From Lycorma delicatula (Eukaryota > Arthropoda > Insecta > Hemiptera > Fulgoridae), in assembly GCF_047948215.1 (NCBI RefSeq), contig NC_134465.1, positions 53,882,341 to 53,946,340 of the forward strand: a stretch of DNA of 64,000 nucleotides, written 5' to 3'. Under the pieces are notes generated by a model that saw only the letters and a list, made by a program, of their open reading frames with translations, did no database searches and was not told the origin of the DNA. Positions 1 through 10,289 of this stretch are shown here, piece after piece; the stretch's first letter is position 1; each line of letters opens with the position of its first letter. The position numbers and the translations under genes were made by a program.

Positions 1-881
1 ATGACAAATGGTGACGTAATAATAAAATATAATTAAAACATTGTGATATTTAAACTTGTATTTATTCAAATTATAACTTTTGTATTAAAATACAAAACAA
101 CATTTATTTTAATTTTTTTCAATGAGATGGGTGAACCTGATGGGATGATAAGAGATTTACCTATATTCTGCTCTGTTTTTAACAGTCATAAATCTCCACG
201 AGCACTGATTTCCAGTCTATTTTATTTTTGGTGATGAGGCTCATAACCAGTAAATCCACGTCCAACTAAATAGAAAGACGAGAAAACAATTAACAGCTTC
301 TGTACCATGACCCATAATCCAGGATTTAAAATTGGTATTTATTTCTATAACCAGAATTAGTAGTATTCTTGTTCAAACATTGGTTTCAGCTCCTCATTTT
401 TGGATAATTCAATAAATTGCTCTTGTATTAATATGGATTCATCCGAGTTTGCGGGCCTACTTACAAAAGGGCCCGACACCCGATCTGGGATGACCAAGTG
501 AAGAATGTCTTAAAATATTTTTCTGAGGTCGGAATGAAGAGCCGATAAGTGTTGACAGAAGTAAGCAAATTTTCATCTCCTTTTTGCAATTTTGAAACCG
601 AGAGAATTCTCTCTGCAAGTTTTCTTTGTATAGAAAATGTTTTGCAGCAAACACTGAAACTATTAATTTTGATTAAATTTAATCGATCACCTTGGAACTT
701 TAAATTGGTTTTATTAAATGTGGCAAATAAATCAGTTTTGTAAGCTGTCATATTTTGAATTGAGCAGTAAATCATTGTCATTACTTTGCAGGAATTCCAA
801 CACTGAATCAGAAAGTCCATAAAATCGATCCAAACATGGACTTTTAGATAACCAACGAACTAGTAAAGTAGTAAACGATTA

Positions 882-2214
882 TAGGGTCATTCACGCGAAC
901 CGGATGTTTTTGAAGTGGGTTGTACTCGGGCGTTCGTGGTGGGAGGGGCACGTGGCTGGTGTCTGACGTTTCCTTTGTTCATAACATTTACATTTTAGTC
1001 GTTGAGATGGAGCCGTGGACGCTATACCAACGCCAGTACGCGTATGACAGTTTTGTGCGAAATGACGAATCCGTAACTGCTGTTCAGCGAGATTTCCGCC
1101 GTCAGTTTAATATCCATCGTAATGCAAGTGTCCCTTCTCGTAACACAATATTGCGACGGGAAAACAACCTTCGAACAAGCGGTTAAATATTGAAGAAAAA
1201 ACCACCGGGTCCTCGACGAACTGCTAGCACTCCGGAGAACATCGAACGAGTAAGGGAAGCCATTGTCAGAAGCCCACGCCGCTCTATTCAGAGGCATTCA
1301 GCAGCGCTTCAAATGAGCACAAGTACGGTAAGACGAATTCTGCATACAGACCTGTATTTCCATCCTTACAAGATAACCGTCGTGCACCAGTTAAACGAGC
1401 AAGATTTCACCTAGCGATTACAATTTTGTCGACAAATGCTTACCGTTTTTGAAGAAAATGAAAATTTGTTATTTTTAATGAGTGACGAAGTCCATTTTCA
1501 TCTGAATGGCTTCGTCAACAAACAGAATTGCCGGTATCGGGCAGAAAGAAACCCACATCGGCTTCACAAGAGACCACTTCATAGCCCAAAGGTTACTGTC
1601 TGGTGTGCAATAGGAAAGGTCGGCGTTATTGGACCATATTTTTTTGAAGAAAATGACGCTGCCGTAACAGTAACAGCTGATCGTTACATTGCGATGTGGA
1701 ATACGTTTTTCATATCTGAGTTACGAAATCGGGGAATCGATTTTCAAAATGTGTTATTCCAGCAGGATGGAGCTACAGCGCACACAGAGAGCGCAACGAT
1801 GGCTGTTCTCCGTAACTTGTTTCCGGGACGGATCGTTTCCAGATTCGGCGACATTCCTTGGCCCCTCGGTCCCCCGACTTGAGTAGTTGTGATCTTTTTC
1901 GGTGGGGGTTTCTGAAATCGCGTGTGTACGGCAATAAACCGCGTACATTGGAGGACCTAAAGATCGCAATTCGTAATCACGTCACCCAGATTGATGTAGA
2001 CATGCTGCAAAGAATTGAGGCCAGATGCCGTGATAGGCTACAACAATGTATTGCCCAAAATGGACATCACTTGCCGGACATAATTTTTCGTTCATGAGTA
2101 AGTAACAAATGCTTTTATTTAACAAGTGTTTCAGTACCAATAAAACTTTTTTTAAGTAAATATTCAATTTTTTATGATTATTTCAAAAACATCCGGTTCC
2201 CGTGATTGACCCTG
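882..2214 (+). mobile_element. Complete Tc1/mariner-superfamily element with 32-bp TIRs
   Basis: The element is 1333 bp and begins and ends with inverted repeats at 882-913 and 2183-2214. They match over 32 bp with three mismatches; the shared core includes GAACCGGATGTTTTTGA. A TA dinucleotide lies on each side (880-881 and 2215-2216), which is the standard target duplication of this superfamily. It interrupts the hAT relic. The single internal gene is on the plus strand and is dead (separate entry). The TIR mismatches and the three gene defects point to an old insertion. Confidence 0.93.
1007..2097 (+). pseudogene. Mariner-superfamily transposase pseudogene, DD41D spacing
   Basis: The frame opens at ATG 1007 (MEPWTLYQRQYAYDSFVRN). 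It carries an N-terminal helix-turn-helix region (EAIVRSPRRSIQRHSAAL), then the catalytic core: first Asp in 'FLMSDEVHFHLNGFVN', second in 'LFQQDGATAHTES', third in 'SPDLSSCDLF'. I count 41 residues between the second and third Asp once the frame is corrected. Such transposases cut and paste the element at TA sites. Three lesions kill it: a TAA at 1184-1186 and a TAG at 1412-1414, both in the main frame, and loss of one C in the run near 1861-1866, just before the third Asp. After the shift the frame runs to the stop at 2095-2097 (KPRTLEDLKIAIRNHV). Length of about 360 residues is normal for the group. Confidence 0.9.
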
Positions 2215-2884
2215 TATAATCTTCATCATTTTCCAAACAAAGTTGAGGAAATAATCTCTGATTTAAGTAATTCCTTTTGATTTTATTAACTGGTCTAATG
2301 ACATACTCTAGTGAGCCGTAATCTTTTGAAATCTTAAATGTTGTTTCATCTTATATCAGTTTCTAAACGCTTGACAAATAACAATTCTTGTAAAAGTTTT
2401 TTTCTTTTACAAATTACATAAGCTAAAAGTAAAGCTTCATTTTTTGACAAAGTTGACTCATCAAGCTATATAGAGAATTCAGATGTTTTTAAATACTCGC
2501 ATAAAAAATTTTTTACACTGAACGATTTCGTTAATCCTTCGTTGTACTGTATTATAATTTAGTGGAATTCTTATAATATCGAAAGCTAATTTAAGCAGCA
2601 CGGTGCGTGTTATTTCACTTGAAGCGGATAAAATAAACTCTTTCCCAATGATGTGCGGGTTTCCGGACTTTGCAATGAGTAAAGAAATATTATAAACAGC
2701 TCTCAGTTCATCTTCATCTCTCTCAGATGTTATCGCAACGACGGTGTTTTCAAATATTCTTCTTTGACTGTTTCAAAGATAGTTAAATCTTTTTTGTCGT
2801 TTTGGACTTTTGTCAAATGTTCTTTAAGCTTAGAAGGTTTCATTGATTCAAAGAAGTTTTGATCTTTGTCGATATAATAAAAAG

Positions 2885-3990
2885 AACACAAATCCGTTTG
2901 TAGTACAAAACGAATTTTATAACAACAGAAATAGCATGAATCCCGATGTTACAGTTTATACGGACGGCTCTAGAAACGTTAATTCGGTTGGTTGTGGTTT
3001 TCTAGTTGGCAACAGAACGTACATGTTAGGCCTTCCCAATATTTCCAGTATTTTCGTCACAAACTGTATGCCATTAGTGTGGTTAGCCCAAAATTTTGAC
3101 ATTTTCTTGTTCGCTAAGATTCCATGAGTACCCTACAGACAATTAGTGATGTATACTCTAGATACCCTGTTGTTTGTGAGATTCAGTGTATTATTTCGCA
3201 GATGACTAGTCGTAATACAACGGTGAGCTTCTGCGGATCCCCAGCCATATAGGAATTTCACATGCAATGAGCACGCAGATAATTCGGCAAAAGAGGGTTG
3301 TTTCCAGCCTCCTTTCACCGACCGTATCACTTATAAATGATCTTGTCTGTTTCCTGAAGAAAGTGGTTCATGATGAATGGCAAAGTAAATGGAATGCCAC
3401 CACAAACAACAAGCTTCGTCCAATTAAGAACACTGTTTCACCGTGGAGCTCCTCATGCAGAATTAACTGTCAGGTGGAGGTTATTAACTGCCGTTTGCAA
3501 ATAGGACACACTAACACTTACCGATATCTGATAACACAAACAGATGGACCAGTTTGTGCTCGTTGCGATTGTCGACTTGACAGTGCATCACATTCTTGTG
3601 GATTGTATCCGTTATGCGGTATTACATCGTTAGTTTAACTTGGAAACTAACATTCGAACTTTTCTAGAGAATAATGATACGAAGTTATCTTATGTTTTAT
3701 GATTCTTTAGGGCCGTCCGTTTGTATTCAAATATTTCAATTACTGTGTTTCAGCTATTTATAATGATACACTGTAATTTTAATCGTCAGATATATAACGT
3801 GATATATCTTTGTGTATCTATTTTGATTTTAGCATACGGTAAAGGTTTTTACATTTTAAGATGTATTTTAATTGTTTTAAACGTGTTTTCTTTTTATTTA
3901 ATTTTTAACATTTAGTTTTTTAAAACACATACTTCGTGTTCGGGCGATGATAACACCGAAGCGTTTTTCGCCCAGAAAAAAATTGATTAT
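2885..3990 (+). pseudogene. 3' end of an I/Jockey-like LINE: RNase H domain and 3' UTR
   Basis: Residues from about 2940 read 'DVTVYTDGSRNVNSVGCGF', the first conserved block of LINE-encoded RNase H. After a frameshift near 3230 the frame continues with 'PSHIGIS', the degenerate form of the 'WxPxHxGIxGNE' block, and then 'CRLQIGHTNTYRYL' plus a Cys-rich 'PVCARCDCRLDSASH', the usual C-terminal tail of these ORF2 proteins. The ORF ends at 3636-3638. About 350 bp of 3' UTR follow, closing with a GGGCGA...TCGCCC hairpin and a short A run at 3976-3981. Endonuclease and reverse transcriptase are missing, as expected of a 5'-truncated copy. The hAT relic abuts it head-on at about 2870-2885. Confidence 0.75.
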
Positions 3991-4173
3991 TTGAAAATGT
4001 TTTATTGCATAGAAGGCACATAGGTAAAGTACTATTTCTTTTTGAAGTACTATTCAGTACTTATGTTGTCTGTATTTTTTTCTTCGGCTCACTCATACTG
4101 TTATCTGTAAAAAAGGACACAAATTGAAGATATAAGAAAATATAACATTTTATTTTTGTGAAAAAAAACCACT

Positions 4174-4182
4174 GTTTTTTTT

Positions 4183-4214
<32 letters not shown>

Positions 4215-4375
4215 TTAACCTCCGGGGCCGCAGTTAAGCATTATTGTACAGAGGATGAGATGAATGATTTGTAGCGTGTGTGAAAAATGCCATGCCTGAC
4301 CGGGATTCGAACCCGGGACCTCCGGGTGAAAGGCCTGTGTTAACCTGCACAGATATATCGGTACGGCCGCTTCGA
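4174..4375 (-). mobile_element. tRNA-derived SINE (family A), copy 1
   Basis: Read on the minus strand, a B-box (GGTTCGAATCCC, plus-strand 4302-4313) sits in a tRNA-like T arm 'GGTCCCGGGTTCG'. It is followed by a body with CACACACGCTACAAATC and a long A tail (T run at 4174-4216 on the plus strand). The same body and B-box recur at 55658-55808, which defines the family. The A-box half of this copy is scrambled. The tRNA cloverleaf is not intact, so this is not a tRNA gene. Confidence 0.75.
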
Positions 4376-4723
4376 CCTGACTTCCACCGTGCGATGTTCT
4401 TCATTACTTGTATTTTATGTACCTATCTATAATATTTTACTGAGGATATAAAAATCGTTACCAATTTGGTTTAACTTTCATAATAATGAAAATAGATCCC
4501 AGTTATTTTTCTTTATGTTAAACCTTTCGCGGACCCCCGACGTTGTCCACGCATCCACAAGTTAATACTAATTAATAACATTAATAAATTTATTACAGAA
4601 ATTCAGGATAAATGTAATGCATTTAAAACAGCAATTTACCGGATTTATTACTAGTTTTTTATAGTTATAAATATGTAAATATTGTGAACCAGTTTTAGAA
4701 CATGTGATTGTATGGTATACTTC
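4376..4723. other. No gene seen: AT-rich spacer
   Basis: Unique-looking sequence between the SINE and the LRR relic. No ORF, hairpin or repeat that I can support. Confidence 0.5.
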
Positions 4724-5290
4724 AGAACTTGTTACACAGATATGAATCGAGAGATTTTACATCCTTATATTTATAAGATGTTATACGAGTATAATATGCC
4801 ATTGTATAATGAAACACTTGAACCTAATAAAAAAGAAGCAATAATTTCTTATTATAAAAATCATTCAGAGATTGATCGTGGGCAGGAAATTATTGATTTA
4901 CTAGGATCAATATCATTTCAGTAAAATTAATAACAAGATTAACATGGCTACTGAAAAACCAACATTGTAATTAATAAAAATGCTGTTAAATTTAGACTTA
5001 ATTTTATTTTTATATTTACATGTCTACCATTCACCGTGCAGTTTTTATTCATAAAAATAACTTCTTACAGAGAAAAATCAAACCGGAATTTACATAAATT
5101 AAGCAGTTAGCTAGGAATTTGGCTAAAAGAATATTTTTGTTAAGGTCTTTTATTTGTATTAAAATTTTAAGAATTGTTTATTTTCTCAAATGCGTTGCCA
5201 TTTCTTTAAGCTAATCAATAGAATGAATTCATACATTATTTAATGTGTGATTCTTCACCAACCGGTCACTGTAAATCTTTTTATTTGGCA
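4724..5290 (+). pseudogene. 3' relic of a second LRR gene (C-terminal 60 codons plus 3' flank)
   Basis: An open stretch ending at 4922-4924 encodes 'EILHPYIYKMLYEYNMPLY' and 'KKEAIISYYKNHSEID', which match the C-terminus of the intact LRR ORF at 7713-9527. I count 41 of 52 residues identical. Similarity continues through the 3' flank: both loci share blocks such as ACATAAATTAAG and GTAAATCTTTT, down to about 5290 here and about 10410 in the other copy. None of the LRRs is present, so this is the tail of a duplicated or truncated gene. The coding part has stayed open, but a fragment this small is unlikely to be expressed as a protein. Confidence 0.8.
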
Positions 5291-5770
5291 TTATGACATT
5301 ATCTTCTTTATTTGTTTATATAAAACACTAGCTGGCAGTCCAATTTTGTTGAATGATGTCATTTGCTAACATAAAACGAGGGAAAAAATAATTTAAAAGA
5401 AAATCACTGTGATGCCACGAAAATTAAAAACATTTTGCTTATTTCATTATACCATGCTTCAATTAATTATATCAGAAATTAGGAGAATTATAACTTAAAG
5501 ATTTAAATCAGTTGAAGTTAATTAAAATGTTTCAGTATCAAGAGTTTTTTTTTAATCAGCATCAAGACTTAAGCATATACTAAGATAGTACTTTTTATTA
5601 TATTATTATTATTATTATTCATTCACCTTGAGCTTGTTACGCTATAGTGTGGTCAGTTTTAAGCTCTTTCCCATAGTTTGCGAGATAAATGGCCTAGAAT
5701 ATAAATATTCCAGGATAAAGTAGTACAACCTTCAAAAACATGTAACTCGTATAACACTATCACCTGTATA
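5291..5770. other. No gene seen
   Basis: AT-rich spacer with a TTA microsatellite at 5600-5618. It may hold the left end of the following Tc1 relic, but I could not find a matching inverted repeat. Confidence 0.45.
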
Positions 5771-5849
5771 ACTATCTCTGATAGTTAGCTGCATGACCTT
5801 CAAAAAGATCAAGGTCATATATGTAACTATATATTCCAATGTAAAATGT

Positions 5850-6345
5850 TATCATTTCCAAAATGGAGAGAAAAATGTGTACGCAAACAGAAAACTGCTC
5901 CAAGAACTGATAAAATTCTAGTAAGAAATAGTAAAAGTAATCCAAGGAAAACAAGCTCAAATCTTAAAAGAAATTTATTAGCAACTGGTTTTGAAGTTAG
6001 TAGTTCAACTGTATGCCCTGTAGGCTTCTGGAAGCTGGCCAAAAAGCAAGAAGACCAATGAGAAAACAATTAACTCCTAGAATGAAGAAAAATGTTCAGC
6101 ATTGGCCCAAAAAACATAAATCATGGACTGCTGATGTCTGGAAGAAGGTAATTTTTAGTCATAAAACTCGTTTATTTGTCCAGGGTTACAAATCAAGTGT
6201 CGTGAGACAAGGTGACAGTGAACCTTTGAGACCTGAGCATATCCAACAAACTGTAAAACACCCTCTGAAACAGATGTTTTTCACAACATTTACAACATAT
6301 TATAGAGGAAGGTATGGTGACTATGTCAAAAATGGAGTATCATGA
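5850..6345 (+). pseudogene. Tc1-like transposase fragment
   Basis: Two overlapping frames, joined by a frameshift near 6010-6025, encode Tc1-family sequence. They contain 'APRTDKILVRNSKSNPRKTS' and 'NLLATGFEVSSSTV' (second helix-turn-helix of the DNA-binding domain), then 'CRLLEAGQKARRP', 'KKHKSWTADVWKKVIFSHKT' and 'EPLRPEHIQQTVKHP'. The first catalytic Asp, normally in 'IFSDET', is His here. The similarity stops at about 6300, where a long inverted repeat begins, so the C-terminal catalytic half is lost. Clearly inactive. Confidence 0.85.
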
Positions 6346-7019
6346 TATTTTAAATCATTACATTTTAGAGTTCAACTAGTTACCACACTGATTTTTACTT
6401 TATATCTTTGCATCGACTGAAGTAATTTTTCTCAAATTTGGTTCAATATTTCTTGATATGAGACATTGATCACATTCATTTTTTGTTCAAAATTCATGAA
6501 GGGTTGGATGGATATCGCAAAAGAACAGATTTCAATTTCCTTCAGAAGAATTTGAGAGAAAAATTTATTAAAGCAAATTTATTACCTACAATTTTTTTTT
6601 CAAAAATAACCCTAACCTCTTAAAACTGAAATATAAGTTTTTTGTTATTTTTTTCTATCTCCCTTCAGTTTAAATATTTAAAAAAATGTTTTTAAGTTCT
6701 ATACTTCATATAGGGTTATTTGTGAAAAAAAATTGTAGGTAATAAATTTACTTTAATAAATTTTTCTCTGAAATTCTTCTGAAGGAAATTGAAATCTGTT
6801 CTTTCACGATATCCATCCATTCCTTCACGAATTTTGAACAAAAAATGAATACGATCAATGTCTCATATCAAACCAATTTGAGACAAATTACTTCAGTCAA
6901 TGCAAAGATATAAAGCCAAAATCAGTGTGGTAACTAGTTGGACCCTAAAATGTAAAGATTTTAAAAAACCACAATACCCCATTTTTGACATGATAAGCAA
7001 ACCTTCCTCTACAATATAG
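6297..7019. repeat. Long inverted repeat, arms about 317 and 308 bp, spacer about 98 bp
   Basis: The left arm (6297-6613) and right arm (6712-7019) are reverse complements with only scattered changes. Shared blocks include CAACTAGTTACCACACTG, AACAGATTTCAATTTCCTTC and TTATTACCTACAATTTTTTT. The left arm's first about 50 bp overlap the end of the Tc1 coding frame (AGAGGAAGGT), so the palindrome formed from, or captured, part of a Tc1-linked sequence. A transcript would fold into a hairpin of about 300 bp. This could be a Tc1-derived fold-back MITE or a recombination product. Confidence 0.88.
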
Positions 7020-7322
7020 CTCTTTTAGATGTATTTGCCCAGAAAGTAAAATCTATTAATGTATAATTTTGACCAGGCAACAAGCTTATTATTAAAACCA
7101 TAAAGCTAATTCAAATATGTTTTAAAAATATATGACATTCATTATATGCTCTCGTACATTATCAACAAACAATTTTTGATTAATACATATATATAGCTAT
7201 AAAGAAATTTTTACAGTTTTTTAAATTGCATACCCTAGACCTAAAATGCACAAAGGTTTTTTGAATTTTTTTTATTTTAGCATTTACTGAAGAGGGGTTG
7301 TTTAGAGATAACTTTACTTAAG

Positions 7323-7366
<44 letters not shown>

Positions 7367-7660
7367 CTGTGCAAATTTATTGGGACAAAGTAAAAAAACA
7401 CTCTTTTTCAAAAAACTATGCCTTTATTCATTTTATATTCATTTATAATTTATATAAAATATAAATAATATACATATATAATATAGTCATATATTATAAT
7501 AATAATATATAAATTTATATATTTTTATATTCATTTTATATTTCAGCCATTAACATAAAATAAAAGTATTGTGACTATTAGAATTTGTAGTTGTATTTCT
7601 TAATTTTTTTTCAGGTACTTTTGCTGTGGCCAACAAACACAGAAGATAATACCTTACAGC
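7020..7660. other. AT microsatellite and AT-rich upstream region of the LRR ORF
   Basis: Holds an (AT)n run at about 7326-7361. Right after it comes ACTGTGCAAATTTATTGGGAC, which resembles the first bases of Tc1-type TIRs, but no partner was found. A polypyrimidine tract ending TTTTTTTTCAG at 7604-7614 could be a splice acceptor for the LRR transcript. Confidence 0.4.
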
Positions 7661-7712
7661 AGTGATCAGTACTAGTGATTCTTTCAGTAATCTATGTGTA
7701 ACCCAAATAAAT

Positions 7713-9527
7713 ATGAATCATAGTGATAATATCCTCGGAGATGAAGAAATTAAATCACTTTCTCAACGTTTAAAAAATAGTCAGGTTACTATTGTGAATC
7801 TTAGTTGTAATATTATCGGAGATAAAGGTGCTAAATATTTAGCTGAAATTCTGAAAGATACTCAAATTACTACTCTGAATCTTTTCAGAAATGAGATAGG
7901 TGATGAAGGTGCTAAATTTCTCGCTCGCCATCTAAAAGAAAGTCGAGTGACTGATTTAAATCTTAGTGATAATTATATTGGAGATGAAGGTGCTAAATAT
8001 CTAGCGGAAATTCTGAAAGATACTCAAATTACTAGAATAGATCTTAGAGAAAATAATATAGGTGTCTGTGGAGCTCAGTACTTAGATCTTGCCCAAGGTT
8101 ATACTAAAAGGTGTAGTCTTAAACTTGATATCAATTATTGTGCAAATTGTCAAAATTACATTCGCATAATTTCATCGTACAGTTCTCAAATGCATCAAAT
8201 TGCGAACGTCACTCTTTATGGTGATGGAATAGGAACTAACGCTGTAAATTATCTAAATCAAAGATTTAAAGAAATTCCTATTGTCGATTTAACTTTGAAT
8301 TCTGATGAATTGAATGCTATTGAATCTCAATATTTGGCTCAGGCTTTTAACGACATTGAAATTATGAATCTTAATGTACACAATTGTCACGTTATGCAAA
8401 CTAATGGCATTCAATATTTAGTTAAAATATTTAGACATAGTAGAATCGTTGAATTAAATCTTTGCAAAAAACAACTAAAAAGTACAGGTGCAAAATATGT
8501 AGCTAATCTTTTAAAAGAGATTAACATTATTGATCTCAATATCAGTATGAATTGCATTGAAGATGAAGGCGTTAAACACTTAGTATCAGGTTTAAAAAAC
8601 AATACGATTAGACGACTTTTACTTTCCTACAATAATATACGACATGAGGGTGCTAAATATTTAGCTGAAATCTTAAAAGATACTCAGATTACAAGTTTAG
8701 ATTTATGTTATAATCGCGTAGGAGTTCATGGTGCTAAATATCTAGCAAATGGTTTAAAGAACAGTCAAGTAACTCGTCTCGGTTTAGATGGAAATATGAT
8801 TAAATATAAAGGATATCGATATTTAATTGATACTCTTGAAGATACCAATTTATATTCAATTGATCTGCATCATAATTGTATAGAAGAAGGATTAGAAAAG
8901 GGAACTCTACTCTATACTTTCAACATAGAAAGAAATCCTATTACTATTGCAAAAAACATAAAAAAAATATTTAAAGAATTAGTTTCACTAAATCCTTTAA
9001 CTAGTGAATTTGAATTTATTGTACCTAAAATAAATATATCTACTGTTGATGTAGATAATTATATTTTTTTGATGAAGTCTTTAAATGATAATCCAAATAC
9101 TAAGGCGCATATTTTTGAAATGTTGTGTCGTAATGATAATCACAGATATAATTTTAAGATTACAAGCAAGATAAATGAATTTATAACAAAAATTGATGAT
9201 AAATTTATTGCTTTCATCAGGAGCAACTTAACAGATTTACTACAGGTTTTTGATAGTTATAACTATGTAAATCTTGTAAAGCAATTTCAGGACATGCGAT
9301 CATTTGTTATCGTTCAAAATTTGTTGTTACGTAGAGAACAATATATTAGTTGTTACTTAGATGAGAATAAGGAGATTTTACATCCTTATATTTATGAGAT
9401 GTTGAATGAGTATAAAATGCCGTTATATAGCAGAGAACTACAACCTAGTAAAAAAGAAGCAATAATTTCTTATTATAAAAATCATTCAGAAATTGATGGT
9501 GTACAAGAAATTATTGATTTACTGTGA
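7713..9527 (+). CDS. Leucine-rich repeat protein, 604 residues, intronless
   Basis: One uninterrupted frame. The ATG at 7713 is the first available; the frame is open back to a TAA at 7647-7649 but has no earlier ATG. Residues about 5-130 and 225-400 are LRRs of the ribonuclease-inhibitor-like class with a 27-residue period, typified by 'GAKYLAEILKDTQIT' plus 'LDLxxNxIG'. The middle (about 130-225) is diverged LRR. Residues about 410-604 are non-LRR, probably helical, with no domain I recognise; they end 'IISYYKNHSEIDGVQEIIDLL'. No signal peptide or membrane segment is evident. LRRs form protein-binding solenoids; the partner is unknown. The exact 'GDEGAKYLA' style is familiar from intracellular bacteria (Rickettsiales and relatives) as well as NLR-type proteins, so transfer from a symbiont is possible but unproven. 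A 3' relic of a paralogue lies at 4724-5290. An AATAAA lies at about 9589. Confidence 0.85.
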   Translation: MNHSDNILGDEEIKSLSQRLKNSQVTIVNLSCNIIGDKGAKYLAEILKDTQITTLNLFRNEIGDEGAKFLARHLKESRVTDLNLSDNYIGDEGAKYLAEILKDTQITRIDLRENNIGVCGAQYLDLAQGYTKRCSLKLDINYCANCQNYIRIISSYSSQMHQIANVTLYGDGIGTNAVNYLNQRFKEIPIVDLTLNSDELNAIESQYLAQAFNDIEIMNLNVHNCHVMQTNGIQYLVKIFRHSRIVELNLCKKQLKSTGAKYVANLLKEINIIDLNISMNCIEDEGVKHLVSGLKNNTIRRLLLSYNNIRHEGAKYLAEILKDTQITSLDLCYNRVGVHGAKYLANGLKNSQVTRLGLDGNMIKYKGYRYLIDTLEDTNLYSIDLHHNCIEEGLEKGTLLYTFNIERNPITIAKNIKKIFKELVSLNPLTSEFEFIVPKINISTVDVDNYIFLMKSLNDNPNTKAHIFEMLCRNDNHRYNFKITSKINEFITKIDDKFIAFIRSNLTDLLQVFDSYNYVNLVKQFQDMRSFVIVQNLLLRREQYISCYLDENKEILHPYIYEMLNEYKMPLYSRELQPSKKEAIISYYKNHSEIDGVQEIIDLL

Positions 9528-9792
9528 TCAGTATCTTTTCATTAAAATTAATAACAATATTAATGTGCTACAGGAGAACCGGCATTTTAAATAAACATGT
9601 AATTAGATTTAAACCTTCTTCTATTTTTGTACTTAACATGTATGTTTTCATAAAAGTTAGTTCATAAGTAAGTTTTCTACTGATAGAAAAAAATAAAGAC
9701 TGAAATTTACATAAATTAAGAAGTCAGCTGGGAATTCAGCTAATTGTATATATTTCTGTTAAAATCTTTTATTAGTATTAAAATTTTGGAGT

Positions 9793-10289
9793 GCGTGACC
9801 CACCAGTGCTGGGGTTGTTGTGTTCTGATGTATTTGTTTATAAAAAATAAAAAAATCTAGATGGGGAAGACTTAAAAAAAATTTAGGAAGCCTAGGCTCA
9901 AAGCGTAGTGACGTGTAGGGCCAGGGGGATAGCCTCTATGCCTAGGGTGTTTTTGGCCCACCCACACCCAAGAGTGGGGGGCCCTGATGTTGGTATAGAG
10001 GACTCTCAAGGTGTGAGAGGGTTGCGGACAGCAAAGGACGTGTGCAATGCATGTCTGTAGATTATAGAGTAGGGCCGGGGGGGGGGGGTAGCTCTTCAGG
10101 AAGGAGGGGGCATTTTGGCTGTCCAGAAGAGGAAGTTGGTGTGTTCCTATGAGACTGGAGGGAACCTGTTAGGAAAGCCCTTTTGAAGGGGGGTAAGTCA
10201 GGGATGACAGAGACTACTGCCACGACACCCTGAGGTGACTGTGTTGTGCCTAATGGCAGGGACTGATTACTTTGGGGATATTTAAAAAG
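9793..10289. mobile_element. GC-rich insertion of about 497 bp in the 3' flank of the LRR locus
   Basis: The 3' flank of the LRR ORF matches the paralogous flank at 4925-5290. The match breaks at about 9792 and resumes at about 10290 with AGTTGTCTATTTTCTAAAA, against AATTGTTTATTTTCTCAAA in the paralogue. The intervening block is much richer in G and C than its surroundings, has a run of ten or more G at about 10076-10089 and many CCC/GGG runs. Near-direct repeats ATTTTGGAG (9784-9792) and ATTTAGGAG (10290-10298) flank it, as expected of a target duplication with one change. It has no recognisable coding frame. It could be a LINE 5' fragment or a non-autonomous element. Confidence 0.65.

Larger units (their letters stand above)
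119..2870 (-). pseudogene. hAT-type transposase relic (ZBED5/GTF2IRD2-like), split by a mariner insertion
   Basis: Translating the minus strand in pieces gives the hallmark segments of the ZBED5/FAM200/GTF2IRD2 class of hAT-derived proteins, in order. They are a 'MKPSKLKEHLTKVQNDK' linker (about 2840-2790), 'YNISLLIAKSG' (about 2700), 'LDESTLSKNEALLLAYV' with the catalytic-domain aspartate (2475-2425), 'VNKIKRNYLNQRLFPQLC' (about 2290), 'WLSKSPCLDRFYGL' (850-810), 'FNKTNLKFQGDRLNLIK' (about 700) and the C-terminal dimerisation segment 'YLVGRGF' followed by 'HQVHPSH' and a stop at 119-121. Several frameshifts and stops break it, and the BED zinc finger is absent. A complete mariner (882-2214) sits inside; the hAT frame resumes on its far side. 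No TIRs of the hAT were found, so the true ends are unknown. The family assignment is from remembered motifs. Confidence 0.8.

Noticed and set aside
4302..4313. Possible tRNA gene from a perfect B-box
   Set aside because: No acceptor or D-arm pairing; the same B-box context occurs in a SINE at 55658-55808 with an A tail.
7364..7390. Tc1-like terminal ACTGTGCAAATTTATTGGGAC
   Set aside because: No inverted partner found within the window, so no element can be drawn.
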